DNA from: Lysinibacillus sp. SGAir0095
GTDB taxonomy: Bacteria; Bacillota; Bacilli; Bacillales_A; Planococcaceae
Direction of reading: 5' to 3'
DNA length: 64,000 nucleotides
NCBI RefSeq assembly: GCF_005491425.1
Contig: NZ_CP028083.1
Coordinates: forward strand, 520,001-584,000
Within the stretch, counting starts at the first letter, position 1. Every line of letters begins with the position of its first letter. Shown piece by piece: positions 18,612 through 28,031 of this stretch. The notes below the pieces were generated by a model. That model saw only the letters and a list, made by a program, of their open reading frames with translations, was not told where the DNA came from and did not search any database. A program made the translations under genes and the position numbers.

Positions 18612-19907
18612 ATGGTACAAAAAGATCGTGTGGAAGAGTTAGAAGTCCAAACGACTACGTTGAAAAGCTACGTTCTTTCTTCAGAAAAACAAAAAGCATT
18701 ATACAAACGTACATTATTTGTTGTAAGTGTTTCACAAATTTTTGGTGGTGCAGGATTAGCAGCAGGGGTTACTGTGGGGGCACTTCTTGCACAGCAAATG
18801 CTTGGTACAGAAGCCTTTGCTGGACTTCCCTCAGCGTTATTTACTTTGGGGTCAGCAGGAGCAGCTTTATTCGTTGGGAGACTATCGCAATCGTCTGGAC
18901 GTCGTATAGGTCTTTCAGCAGGTTTTATGATTGGTGGACTTGGAGCAATTGGGGTCATCATTTCAGCAATGATAAATAGCGTTCTGCTGTTATTTCTTTC
19001 TTTACTTGTTTATGGTTCAGGAACTGCAACAAATTTACAAGCTCGTTATGCAGGTACGGACTTAGCAAATAGTAAACAAAGAGCGACTGCAATTAGTCTC
19101 ACAATGGTTTTTACAACATTTGGTGCAGTGGCTGGTCCGAACTTAGTAAATGTAATGGGCAATTTTGCTCTTTCTATTGGCGTTCCAGCACTTGCAGGTC
19201 CATTCATTTTAGCGGCAGCAGCATATATCTTAGCAGGTCTTGTCCTGTTCGTTATGCTTCGTCCAGATCCGTTAATAATAGCAAGAACTATTGAAGCATC
19301 CAACAAAGAACAGGATGAGAAAATACATACAACGACTACTGAACAAGTAGAAAACAAAAGAGGCGTTATTGTAGGTGCGACAATTATGGTTCTTACTCAG
19401 ATTGTAATGGTAGCTATTATGACAATGACACCAGTTCATATGCAGCATCATGGACATGGAGTGGGTGAAGTAGGTCTTGTTATTGGTTTTCATATAGGTG
19501 CGATGTATCTCCCTTCATTGGTTACTGGTATCCTTGTTGACAAATTGGGCCGTACTGCCATGGCGATTGCTTCTGGAACTACGTTGCTTCTGGCAGGTTT
19601 AATAGCAGCATTTGCTCCGGGAGATTCCATGGTTTTCCTAATAATTGCTCTTTCTTTACTTGGACTAGGATGGAATTTTGGTTTGATAAGTGGGACTGCA
19701 CTAATTGTAGACTCAACTACAACTTCTACAAGGGCTAAAACTCAAGGTACAGTGGATGTTTTGATTGCACTGTCAGGAGCTGCTGGTGGAGCCATGTCGG
19801 GGATAATTGTGGCAGGTTCAAGTTATCTAACCTTATCATTTATTGGAGGAATTCTCTCTTTATTATTAATTCCGGTTATGATATGGTCTCGCGGAGGGCG
19901 AAATTAG
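18612..19907 (+). CDS. MFS transporter
   Basis: 431 residues, about 12 membrane helices with a cytoplasmic loop around residues 220-250 rich in charged residues. The MFS loop motif after helix 2 is visible (GRLSQSSGRRIGLS) and repeated in the second half (GILVDKLGRTAMAIAS). An unusual His run, HMQHHGHG, lies near residue 277. Substrate unknown. It may be controlled by the MocR regulator upstream. ATG 18612 follows a weak AGG site. Confidence 0.9.
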   Translation: MVQKDRVEELEVQTTTLKSYVLSSEKQKALYKRTLFVVSVSQIFGGAGLAAGVTVGALLAQQMLGTEAFAGLPSALFTLGSAGAALFVGRLSQSSGRRIGLSAGFMIGGLGAIGVIISAMINSVLLLFLSLLVYGSGTATNLQARYAGTDLANSKQRATAISLTMVFTTFGAVAGPNLVNVMGNFALSIGVPALAGPFILAAAAYILAGLVLFVMLRPDPLIIARTIEASNKEQDEKIHTTTTEQVENKRGVIVGATIMVLTQIVMVAIMTMTPVHMQHHGHGVGEVGLVIGFHIGAMYLPSLVTGILVDKLGRTAMAIASGTTLLLAGLIAAFAPGDSMVFLIIALSLLGLGWNFGLISGTALIVDSTTTSTRAKTQGTVDVLIALSGAAGGAMSGIIVAGSSYLTLSFIGGILSLLLIPVMIWSRGGRN

Positions 19908-19991
19908 CAAGAGTGCTTTATAAAAACCTATTTTGAGAGAGTATTTGGGGAACTAAAGAAATTAATAGAAGTAATCTTTACTTAAAAAAAT

Positions 19992-20026
19992 GGCGCATTT
20001 CTTCAATAAGCAATATGTCTTTTTTC
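19992..20026 (+). terminator. Terminator-like hairpin
   Basis: GGCGCATT pairs with AATATGTC (with wobble and one mismatch), then TTTTTT. It is 85 bp after the MFS stop and related in sequence to the hairpins at 12983 and 24866. Confidence 0.5.
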
Positions 20027-20206
20027 ATTTGAAACAGCTAATAGATTGTCAGTAAAAATCCTTAAAGGAAAAAACTACTTCTGCTATACTAAAAATGCAC
20101 AACTCAAATAACCTTCCGAAACTAATTTGGAAGGTTTATTTGAAAAGAACTGGTTACAATCTTCGAGAAATCAACTAAAAAGTAATGTGTCAGTAGGAGG
20201 AGAACC

Positions 20207-20371
20207 ATGTTTTACTATGAGATCATTTGTAGTAGCTGTAGACAAAAATTCAGACTGGTTGAAGGTTCATTAAAATATAAACTATTCAAGGAAAAAACAA
20301 ATATGATTTTTCGTTGCGAAGCGTGCGAATCTAAAATACGCATGGATGCTATAAAAAACTTCTTTAGATAG
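20207..20371 (+). CDS. Small zinc-ribbon protein, 54 aa
   Basis: 54 residues with two CxxC pairs, ICSSC near residue 8 and RCEAC near residue 37, spaced like a zinc ribbon; the rest is basic. Start ATG 20207 has an excellent site (TAGGAGGAG). No family recognised. Such proteins often bind nucleic acid or act as small adaptors. It stands alone; the upstream 200 bp holds a hairpin (about 20108-20141) and a TATACT box near 20083. Confidence 0.65.
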   Translation: MFYYEIICSSCRQKFRLVEGSLKYKLFKEKTNMIFRCEACESKIRMDAIKNFFR

Positions 20372-20436
20372 TTTTACTTAATAGATTGTGTAAAAATACA
20401 CTAAAAAGTAACCGGTAATACAGCCTTAATATAAAA

Positions 20437-20462
20437 GCCATACTTCCTTTTTGAAGTATGGC
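20437..20462 (-). terminator. Intrinsic terminator (minus strand)
   Basis: Perfect 10-bp stem GCCATACTTC/GAAGTATGGC, followed on the minus strand by TTTTAT. It closes the gene ending at 20469 and may also serve the small plus-strand gene. Confidence 0.8.
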
Positions 20463-20468
20463 ACGCTA

Positions 20469-21716
20469 TTATCTTTGAGGCATAATCACATAACCAGTTG
20501 CCTTTCTTGATTTAAGAACTTCGATCAGCTGGTTCTGCAAAGAGGTATTGCATGTTACCTCAATAATAACCTCACTTTTGGGGTTCGAAAAAACTTTTAT
20601 TTTCTTTTTATTTATCACTAATTCGATGATCAATCCTAGGATGAAACCGCCGATTAACCCAATCAAACCCCAGATAATAGGTCCCCAATCCCATACGAAA
20701 CCATAAATCGTTCCAAGAACAGAAAAAATTGTTGCACTCATCATGGCTCCATCTAAAACACTTGAACCATCGACACGATGTATAGAGTCAATGATATGTA
20801 TTTGGGAGTCAAGATTTTCAAGAGGTAATGCAATGATATTCTCTGATGGAATCCCCATCTTCTCCATATCATGGATAACGATCTCTACAAAGGATGAATG
20901 TTCAAATGTAGCTACTACTTGTACTGTATTGTTTTCATTTTTGCTTATTTGTCCCAAGTTTTCAGCCCTCACTCTTAGATACCGTACCTGCTCAATATCG
21001 AACAATGTATTGTTTTCATTTACCGCTACAAAAGCTTGATAGATAGCGAAAGCATATAAAGAAGGTAAAAAGAGGAACCATTGCCAATCTACAATCTCGG
21101 TGGCTCTGTCAAAATCACCTAGAAAAGAATACAGCCAGGTACGAACAGCCATAGCCTTATAGCAAACAAATATCCACCAAGCTAATATAAATGTGCCAAC
21201 AATTGTACTACTAGCATATAATTGCCCCAAGCCAGGTGTAAAAAAGGACCAGATTGAACCAAACAAGGGATTTTTCTTATCAAGGATATTTATGTCAAAA
21301 TAATTAACACTTGAAGGCGTTACAGGTGCATCTTCAATTTCAGATAGAAGGTGGGCTTTTTTGATTTCAACCGCACATCTGTAACTGTCCCAGATGCTAT
21401 AAATATAAACAGCTAGATAAAGCAGCGCCCAGTCCATATTTATGATAGCTTTAGCATCTTCGAACCTGCCCAGAAAGGATAAGGCAATGGCCATGTTTAG
21501 ATGGGACAAATTGTTTACCACAAGCTCCCATATTACTAAAATAATACCGTGCAGGTATTTCCCCAGGTACATGTGCCCGAATCCAGGAAAAGCAGCAGCC
21601 CACCAAGCGGAAATCCATGGTGTTCGGGGATATACCGAATTGATTCCCCAAACAGATATTACCCCTTTGGGATAACGAGGTTTTATATTGGCTGACTCAA
21701 ACTTTTGATGCGGCAT
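20469..21716 (-). CDS. Multi-pass membrane protein with duplicated module
   Basis: 415 residues. Two similar membrane modules are visible: WWAAAFPGFGHMYLGKYLHG near residue 38 and SFFTPGLGQLYASSTIVG near residue 157, each a PGxGxxY turn followed by long hydrophobic helices. The residues after 320 hold a further glycine-rich membrane pair and a short C-terminal domain. The PGxGxxY turn recalls TM2/DUF5683-type membrane proteins. Function unknown. ATG 21716 is preceded by AAGGAG. Confidence 0.75.
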   Translation of the reverse strand: MPHQKFESANIKPRYPKGVISVWGINSVYPRTPWISAWWAAAFPGFGHMYLGKYLHGIILVIWELVVNNLSHLNMAIALSFLGRFEDAKAIINMDWALLYLAVYIYSIWDSYRCAVEIKKAHLLSEIEDAPVTPSSVNYFDINILDKKNPLFGSIWSFFTPGLGQLYASSTIVGTFILAWWIFVCYKAMAVRTWLYSFLGDFDRATEIVDWQWFLFLPSLYAFAIYQAFVAVNENNTLFDIEQVRYLRVRAENLGQISKNENNTVQVVATFEHSSFVEIVIHDMEKMGIPSENIIALPLENLDSQIHIIDSIHRVDGSSVLDGAMMSATIFSVLGTIYGFVWDWGPIIWGLIGLIGGFILGLIIELVINKKKIKVFSNPKSEVIIEVTCNTSLQNQLIEVLKSRKATGYVIMPQR

Positions 21717-21890
21717 TGGGGAGGTTCTCCTTCGGCTTAATGTCTTTCACTAGCATTACCGCTAATTACCTTTTTTATTCAGAAGGTAGCATTTAGTTAA
21801 ACCTCATTTTGACACATCACGCTGAACCGTATCATAAGTAAGTGCGTTTTTTTCTACGTTTTAAAAATCGAGCTGATAATAATTAAATAA

Positions 21891-21904
21891 ATGACAAGTG
21901 TCAT
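21891..21904. promoter_or_regulatory. Palindromic operator ATGACA-AG-TGTCAT
   Basis: Perfect 14-bp dyad 82 bp before the DUF418 start. NarL/LuxR-type response regulators often bind such TGACA/TGTCA dyads; the response regulator encoded in this operon is the natural candidate. TTGACG at 21914-21919 may be the -35 of the operon promoter. Confidence 0.6.
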
Positions 21905-21985
21905 CTGTATTTATTGACGCCTGTCGATATTTTCATAAATGCCCTGCAATGTACGATAAAGGTACAGAAATGGAGGGGCATTTAT

Positions 21986-23104
21986 ATGAAACGTATTGCA
22001 TTGATCGATATTTTAAGAGGAATCGCGATTTTGGGGACACTTGGAACGAATATTTGGATTTTTGCCCATTTAGGTGATCTAAAGTATATAACGACTACAG
22101 ATTTTATGAGTTGGTCGAGTATGGATGATATTCTACGCATACTTGTACTGTTTGCGTTTAACGGTAAGCTACTCGGCATGTTAACGATTATGTTTGGAGT
22201 AGGAATGGCGATAAAATACGAGCAATCCATCAGGCATAATAAGCCTTGGGGTGGTATGTATAAGTGGGTGATCGCATTTCTAATGGTGGAAGGACTTCTG
22301 CACTACGTACTCGTAATGGAGTATGATGTGCTTATGAGCTATGCAGTCACGGCAGGAATTATTGCTGTCATACTAAAACGCGGGGAACGGGCAATAACGC
22401 GGGTGTTATGGGGTGCTGGAGCTTTACATTTAGGAATGCTTGCCCTAATTTTTATCTCAATGTTATTGGGACCGGCGTTTTCGATGGCAAGCTCTCCACA
22501 GCTGATTGCGATTTATTCAGAGGGAACATGGCTGGAACAGGTCCAGAATCGTCTCACGAATTTTATGTTCTTTAGAACAGAGTCAATCTTTATTATTCCT
22601 TTAAATATATGTTTATTTATTATTGGGATAAAGCTTTTGCGCAGCGGTGCTTTCTCCTTTACTGAGCAAGGTATTGTAATTCAGCGGAAGCTACTCACTT
22701 GGGGGCTAGGTCTAGGGCTGCCTTTGAATGCACTGACTTTTGTACCAGGCGGTCTATTTGATTTACCTGTACGTTATTTGTTTGCCCCCGTGCTAGCCTT
22801 AGGTTATTTAGGACTGATTGCTTTTGTTGTTCGGACATACAGCACGTGGGGAGTTTGGAAATGGCTAGAGAAAACGGGGCGTATGTCTTTAAGTTGTTAT
22901 ATTCTACAAAACATAACTGCCACATCTATTTTTTACGGCTGGGGATTAGGGCTCGGAGGAAATTTAAATAGTATGGAAATTATAGGTGTTTTTTGTATGA
23001 TAGTTATAGGACAAATTATTCTGGCAAATGTGTGGTTAGCTAAATTTCCGAATGGACCTGTTGAATGGTTGCGGAAGGGAATGCTGCAGATGATGCAAAG
23101 ATAG
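21986..23104 (+). CDS. DUF418 membrane protein
   Basis: 372 residues, about nine membrane helices. The N-terminal MKRIALIDILRGIAILGTL and the C-terminal LEKTGRMSLSCYILQNI are typical of DUF418 proteins, which resemble acyltransferase-like membrane proteins of unknown activity. Start ATG 21986 follows GGAGGGG. The gene is nine bases from a two-component pair that resembles DesK/DesR, so it may be regulated by it or help sense the membrane state. Confidence 0.88.
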   Translation: MKRIALIDILRGIAILGTLGTNIWIFAHLGDLKYITTTDFMSWSSMDDILRILVLFAFNGKLLGMLTIMFGVGMAIKYEQSIRHNKPWGGMYKWVIAFLMVEGLLHYVLVMEYDVLMSYAVTAGIIAVILKRGERAITRVLWGAGALHLGMLALIFISMLLGPAFSMASSPQLIAIYSEGTWLEQVQNRLTNFMFFRTESIFIIPLNICLFIIGIKLLRSGAFSFTEQGIVIQRKLLTWGLGLGLPLNALTFVPGGLFDLPVRYLFAPVLALGYLGLIAFVVRTYSTWGVWKWLEKTGRMSLSCYILQNITATSIFYGWGLGLGGNLNSMEIIGVFCMIVIGQIILANVWLAKFPNGPVEWLRKGMLQMMQR

Positions 23105-23113
23105 GGGGGCTAG

Positions 23114-24217
23114 ATGCTGGAATGGTATCCTAAAAGTCAGGCAAGCTATTATTTAATCATTGATGTACTGACCGTTCTGCTGTTCAGCTTTATGGTAATC
23201 GTCTCGGAGCAGATTCCTTCAATTGTGTTCAAAATTGTAATTATAATTATTTATTTAGGAGCCTATTACACGGCGCTGTGGTATCAGGATAGTATGTTGC
23301 TTACTGCTGCTGTGCTTGGTTTTGTTCTTACTGCATATTTGGCCTATTTAGATGAATCACAATGGATATTCTTTCAATTTGCCTTTGCAGATTTTGTCGG
23401 GAGAGCTGTCAATCGGCGTATTTTGTGGATTGCTACGTGCATAAACTTTCTCCTTCTTACTATTCTCGTCTGGCGCTACCAGGAAGTACTGTTTTCACAT
23501 GCACAGTCGATTTTACTGGCGGTTATGCTTTTTATTTTGCTGCTGCCTTGGTTACGCTATTATATTGAGAAATCAAAGCTACTTCAGCGTGAGGTCAAAG
23601 AAGCGGAAATTCACATTTCGATGCAGCAGGAACGTCAGCGGATTGCCCGCGATCTACATGATACTTTAGGACATACCTTGACGGTCATAAAAGTAAAAAC
23701 AGAGCTCGTTTCCAGGCTGACGCCAAACGAGGACCATCAAATTCATAAAGAGCTCGATGATATTCTACTAACAGTCCGAACTGCCCATAAGCAGGTACGT
23801 GAGATTATATCGGAAGTTAACTTTTTATCCTTGCATAGTGAACTAGCACAGTGTGAGAAGCTGCTTAACAATGCTGGTATTTGTGTACAGATTGATCATC
23901 AGCTTACGAATATCCTGCTATCCAGTGTGCAGGAAACAATGCTTGCCTATAGTATCCGAGAGGCGGTAACAAATGTTGTAAAGCACAGTCATGCAACTGA
24001 GTGCAAAATACATCTTTATCAAATAGAGGAACACGTGGAAGCAGCTATTATCGACAACGGAATCGGTTTATTCGATAAGAAATATGGCAATGGATTATTT
24101 ACAATAAAGGAGCGAATGATGTCATTAAAGGGAAATGCCGAAGTGATTCATGATCAGAAGGGAGTAAAGGTGCTCCTGACTATGCCACGACATACAATTC
24201 AGGAGGGAGTTAAATGA
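23114..24217 (+). CDS. DesK-like sensor histidine kinase
   Basis: 367 residues: five or so membrane helices (residues 10-155), a coiled coil, HisKA_3 with RQRIARDLHDTLGHTL (phosphorylated His near 180), and an HATPase domain (about 255-365; NVVKHSHATE, GNGLFTIKERM). In DesK the membrane part senses lipid order. Here the similarity is to the family layout; the stimulus is unproven. The stop overlaps the response regulator start by four bases (ATGA). Confidence 0.92.
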   Translation: MLEWYPKSQASYYLIIDVLTVLLFSFMVIVSEQIPSIVFKIVIIIIYLGAYYTALWYQDSMLLTAAVLGFVLTAYLAYLDESQWIFFQFAFADFVGRAVNRRILWIATCINFLLLTILVWRYQEVLFSHAQSILLAVMLFILLLPWLRYYIEKSKLLQREVKEAEIHISMQQERQRIARDLHDTLGHTLTVIKVKTELVSRLTPNEDHQIHKELDDILLTVRTAHKQVREIISEVNFLSLHSELAQCEKLLNNAGICVQIDHQLTNILLSSVQETMLAYSIREAVTNVVKHSHATECKIHLYQIEEHVEAAIIDNGIGLFDKKYGNGLFTIKERMMSLKGNAEVIHDQKGVKVLLTMPRHTIQEGVK

Positions 24218-24819
24218 TTAGAATTTGTATCGCCGAGGATCAGCAGCTGTTGAGGGGCGCTTTAATATCTATTATGGAGCTTGAAGAGGATTTACATATT
24301 GCAGGTGAGGCAGCAGACGGGAGAGAAGCATGGACTTTAGTTGAGAAGGAAAAACCAGATGTGTGTATTTTAGATATTGAAATGCCACATTTGTCCGGGC
24401 TAGAAGTAGCTACGAAAATACGTCTTCATAATTATCCATGCAAAATCATTATCATGACAACCTTTGCAAGAGCAGGTTATTTACAGGAGGCAATGGATCT
24501 CGATATTGATGCATATGTTCTGAAAGATGAGCCTATCGAATATGTAATAGGTACTGTACGTAAAGTTATGCAAAATGAAAGAGTAATCAGTCAGGATCTT
24601 GCAGTTGCTTTATTTATGAATGAAAAAAATCCTCTGAATGAACGGGAAATAAATGTACTAAAGCTCGTGAAGGATGGCTATACGACGAATGCAATTAGTA
24701 AGCAGTTATTTTTGACTAAAGGCACAATCCGCAACTATTTATCTTTATCCATTCAAAAGCTCGAAGTTGAAACAAGGCAGCAGGCTGTACAAAAAGCAAC
24801 TGAAAAAGGCTGGATATAA
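24214..24819 (+). CDS. DesR-like response regulator, NarL family
   Basis: 201 residues: receiver domain 1-118 (IAEDQQLLRGAL, phospho-Asp in CILDIEMPHLSG near 52, Lys in VLKDEP) and LuxR-type HTH (REINVLKLVKDGYTTNAISK). Very similar in layout to Bacillus DesR, which activates a fatty-acid desaturase. No desaturase is present here; the DUF418 gene is the adjacent candidate target, with a matching palindrome upstream. Confidence 0.93.
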   Translation: MIRICIAEDQQLLRGALISIMELEEDLHIAGEAADGREAWTLVEKEKPDVCILDIEMPHLSGLEVATKIRLHNYPCKIIIMTTFARAGYLQEAMDLDIDAYVLKDEPIEYVIGTVRKVMQNERVISQDLAVALFMNEKNPLNEREINVLKLVKDGYTTNAISKQLFLTKGTIRNYLSLSIQKLEVETRQQAVQKATEKGWI

Positions 24820-24865
24820 TTTATGGTGAGGAGAACCGATTCATATATTGAGTTATTCAAAAATC

Positions 24866-24905
24866 GGGCGAATTCTTAAAGAAAGAATGCGTCTTTTTTT
24901 TATTT
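24866..24905 (+). terminator. Intrinsic terminator of the DUF418 operon
   Basis: GGCGAATTCTT pairs with AAGAATGCGTC (imperfect), followed by eight T and TATTT. Confidence 0.8.
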
Positions 24906-24986
24906 AAGTCCCAAATGCAAAGAAATTATAAAAGTAGTATACGAATTATAGCTCAATTTGATTTTAAAATTTCCTTCACAACGAAA

Positions 24987-25008
24987 AAGGCAGCCAAATA
25001 GCTGCCTT
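24987..25008 (-). terminator. Intrinsic terminator (minus strand)
   Basis: AAGGCAGC/GCTGCCTT stem, 6-nt loop, followed on the minus strand by TTTTTC. It ends the gene stopping at 25017. Confidence 0.85.
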
Positions 25009-25016
25009 AGTCTTTA

Positions 25017-26702
25017 TTATCTATTGAAATCATCCATCCCGTTATTGCGTGGGTCTAACGGATCGTTTGCTGGATTCGTGGTTGGGTCTGTAATGATTGG
25101 ACTAATCGGGTTATCTACTGTATTGGTAGCAGTGCCTTGCTTCATATCAGTCATTGCATTTTTCATTACTTTTTTAGTATCAACATCTTTGTTAATCGTG
25201 GTTTCGTCAATTTTATGATCAAGCTTTTGAAGATACTTGGCTGCAAAATCTTTTCCGCCAAGACCAAATGATAAACCAAACGCCAGAGCAAGTGCACCGA
25301 GCGTTAGAATAAACGCAGCATTGACAATCGAAGCGGCAAGGCCGAGCTGGTCAAGTGCCATAAAGATCGAGATGACGATAATGGCCACCTGCGCAACGTT
25401 GGCCAGGAATCGATAATGCGGTCCTTGAAGAACGGTGCTGAGCAGTTTCTTGACAAGACTGCCGAGCCACAAGCCGACTCCAAGGATTACAAGTGCTGCA
25501 ATTACATGAGGCAGGTAGGCAATGACACCTGTAGCCAATGTGACCATGAATTCAAGTCCAAGAATATTAAGAGCTTGCACCACAAACAACAGAACAATAA
25601 TTACTTCTGCGATATAGCCAATCACCTGGGAGAAGCTTAAACCATTGGCTGCAGCAGCAGACTTGTTTAATCCCATAGCGGAGAAATACGAATTTAATCC
25701 AATGCGCGTAAGTAATGTGGAGATGAATTTGCGCACCCATTTCCCAAGCCATACGCCAATTAGCACGAAGAAAATAGCGACAGCGAGGTTCGGCAGCATA
25801 GTCAGAACATCATTAAGCATGGCAATTGCCGGTTCGGAAATGCCTTCAATATCCAATCGCTCGAGAGCCGCAATGACCGTTGGAATAAGGATAAGAACAA
25901 ATATTGTTGTTCCAATTACGGAAGCCAGGCTTGTCCCAGCTAATAGACGTGTTAAGCCAAGTTTTGCCGTTAACTTCTCGCTTCCCATGGCCTGCAGCAA
26001 ATTCGTTACAATATCACGGACGATTTTTGCGATAAACCATCCTACAAATAATATAAGTGCAGCTGCAAGAAGCTTAGGTAAAAATGCCAGAATACTTTCC
26101 AGCATACCAGTGAACGGGCCGACGATGCCGTTAAGGTTAAGGGCTCCTAGTACTGCTGGGAGGAAAAGCAGCAAAGTCAGATAGAAAACAATTGTAGCCA
26201 CTTGATTCATGATATTGGCAGGTTGCGCCTTATCGTGAGTTAAATTCCATTTACGCAACTTTTCATGAACTTTCAGCGTATTGCCGCTTCTTCTGATTAA
26301 CATGCTCAGACCTGTAGCAATAAGCCATGCAACTAATAGAATCAGCGCTGCTTTTAGAATGCTTGGCACAGCAGCCATAATGGATGAGAACATGCCAACG
26401 AGTGGGGAAGCTATAATATCTAAATCCAGGATATTAAAGAACAAGATAAATACGAAAACCAGCAGTAGATAATAAATAATCTTGCTGATTATTTTTTCAG
26501 AAGAATATTTTCTGTTTGCCTGATTAGGGAAAACCTTGTCATCCAGGCTTGTTTTGCGAAGTCCTTTCAAAACTACCTTTTCGATTGCTTTTGCGATTAT
26601 CCAGCCAACAATTAATACTAATAGCGCTAATAATAAATCCGGCAGTTTGACCCATAGATAGTCAAATCCACTCCAGTAGCGATTATTGTCCAATCTCTTC
26701 AC
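25017..26702 (-). CDS. Mechanosensitive-channel-like protein with TM-helix repeats
   Basis: 561 residues built from five similar units, each an amphipathic helix and a long hydrophobic helix with a G-W motif (LVLIVGWIIAKAIEKVV, LILLVAWLIATGLSML, LILFVGWFIAKIVRDI, FFVLIGVWLGKWVRKF, LVILGVGLWLGSLVKKL). This is the conserved TM-helix repeat of CmpX/MscS-related proteins. The C-terminal 60 residues are polar and Asn/Pro/Asp-rich. The repeated GW helices suggest a channel or membrane-stress protein; gating is not shown. Confidence 0.85.
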   Translation of the reverse strand: MKRLDNNRYWSGFDYLWVKLPDLLLALLVLIVGWIIAKAIEKVVLKGLRKTSLDDKVFPNQANRKYSSEKIISKIIYYLLLVFVFILFFNILDLDIIASPLVGMFSSIMAAVPSILKAALILLVAWLIATGLSMLIRRSGNTLKVHEKLRKWNLTHDKAQPANIMNQVATIVFYLTLLLFLPAVLGALNLNGIVGPFTGMLESILAFLPKLLAAALILFVGWFIAKIVRDIVTNLLQAMGSEKLTAKLGLTRLLAGTSLASVIGTTIFVLILIPTVIAALERLDIEGISEPAIAMLNDVLTMLPNLAVAIFFVLIGVWLGKWVRKFISTLLTRIGLNSYFSAMGLNKSAAAANGLSFSQVIGYIAEVIIVLLFVVQALNILGLEFMVTLATGVIAYLPHVIAALVILGVGLWLGSLVKKLLSTVLQGPHYRFLANVAQVAIIVISIFMALDQLGLAASIVNAAFILTLGALALAFGLSFGLGGKDFAAKYLQKLDHKIDETTINKDVDTKKVMKNAMTDMKQGTATNTVDNPISPIITDPTTNPANDPLDPRNNGMDDFNR

Positions 26703-26868
26703 TCCTTAAAAGAATTATTGATGGGAATACTTTTCTATACCCACTCCTTTTTGGCGTAAACAGTCAACGGAACAAACCTCGATTTTTTGGTAAAAAGGGC
26801 GTCCTATTAAAAACTGATGTTGAGTCAATAAGTTAAATAGTTATATTTTCCAATTGAGAATTAATTTG

Positions 26869-26895
26869 TTAATCTAATGATGTAGGTTAGATTAA
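26869..26895. promoter_or_regulatory. Inverted repeat upstream of DUF6843 gene
   Basis: TTAATCTAA-9-TTAGATTAA, a perfect 9-bp dyad 66 bp before the next start. Possible operator. The rest of the 258-bp gap shows nothing further. Confidence 0.35.
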
Positions 26896-26960
26896 TAGAT
26901 ACATAGAGTGAATGGGTATTTATTTTATATAAATTTATTGGGTGGAGGAGCAATTCTGTC

Positions 26961-27716
26961 TTGAGGTTATTGAAAGTTATTTTAGCATCAGCATTTTTAT
27001 CATTCACTATCTCTTTAATTGTTTCATTAATAAGTTACACCCCAAAATCAAAAAAAGAACCAGATGTTTACTATTCTTCGACTTCTGAAAGTTTCTTTTT
27101 TTCATTGATTTACATCAGCCCTATTTTGCTTACGTTGGGTATAATAGCGTTTATAATCTATGTATTATTGGGGAAGATTAAGCGTTTTTCCAATATCTTT
27201 AAAGGGATATTAAGTATAGTCATAGCAGCGTCAATAACGTTTCTAACTTTAACTCTATTGAACGAAAGCAATGAAACCGACGATATTTACTTGATTCCAA
27301 ATGGTTATGAAGGAGATGTTTATGTTTTCTACAATATAAAAGGAGCACCAATGGTTGAAAAGGAAGATGATATAGAAGTGCATGTTATTAATGAAAAGGG
27401 GTATTTCTTAACTTCAAAACCTGATATGGACTATGGCACTGTAACAGATAGATATTATTATGTGGATGAAAAAGGAAATCGAATTTCCATAAGTAACAAA
27501 TGTGTTAGTTTATTCGGAGCAAGTGGACTGACTAAAACTGTGGGTGATGAAGAATTCGATTTTATCTATACTGGGTTCAAGCTAACAAAAGATAATTGCA
27601 GCGATGAATTTATGGCGGAAAGTCATGGTAATGGAGAAAGTGCAGAAAAGATTATTCGTGATATATTGAAGGATCATTATGGAGTGGATTATAAATTATG
27701 GATAGATAGTTATTAA
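26961..27716 (+). CDS. DUF6843-like membrane protein
   Basis: 251 residues: three membrane helices in the first 105 residues, then an extracytoplasmic domain with the pattern YLIPNGYEGDVYVFYNIKGAP, as in DUF6843 proteins. Function unknown. The start is TTG 26961 with GGAGGAG 10 nt upstream; no ATG fits. It is single and closed by a hairpin. Confidence 0.8.
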   Translation: MRLLKVILASAFLSFTISLIVSLISYTPKSKKEPDVYYSSTSESFFFSLIYISPILLTLGIIAFIIYVLLGKIKRFSNIFKGILSIVIAASITFLTLTLLNESNETDDIYLIPNGYEGDVYVFYNIKGAPMVEKEDDIEVHVINEKGYFLTSKPDMDYGTVTDRYYYVDEKGNRISISNKCVSLFGASGLTKTVGDEEFDFIYTGFKLTKDNCSDEFMAESHGNGESAEKIIRDILKDHYGVDYKLWIDSY

Positions 27717-27723
27717 ACATAAA

Positions 27724-27767
27724 AAGCAAAAAGAAAAGGCACTACAGAAAATGCCTTCTTCTTGCTT
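27724..27767. terminator. Bidirectional hairpin terminator
   Basis: AAGCAAAAAGAAAAGGCA pairs imperfectly with TGCCTTCTTCTTGCTT between two convergent genes. Confidence 0.7.
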
Positions 27768-27806
27768 CTTTACTATGATTTATTAAATCATTAATCGAAC
27801 AGTAAT

Positions 27807-28010
27807 TTATTGACCATTTTTTCTTCGAACAGTTATTGATTCCCCGGCAATTCCCCAATTATCAGTATCCACTTCATCAATGACTACTACAGTTGTTTTA
27901 GGGTTTTTATCTAATACATCGACAAGTAATTGTGTGGCTCCATTTATCAGCGCGGCTTTTTTTTCAGGTGTAACGTTTTCATTTGTAATTTTAATATTTA
28001 CGTATGGCAA
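27807..28010 (-). CDS. 4-oxalocrotonate tautomerase family protein
   Basis: 67 residues beginning MPYVNIKITNENVTPEKKAA. After Met removal, Pro1 is the general base of this superfamily. The C-terminal WGIAGESITVRRK fits the 4-OT/DmpI type. The substrate is unknown; many Bacillus members are of unassigned function. It is followed, 21 bp upstream on the same strand, by an MFS transporter gene. Confidence 0.9.
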   Translation of the reverse strand: MPYVNIKITNENVTPEKKAALINGATQLLVDVLDKNPKTTVVVIDEVDTDNWGIAGESITVRRKNGQ

Positions 28011-28031
28011 AATAATTTCCTCTTTTCATTA

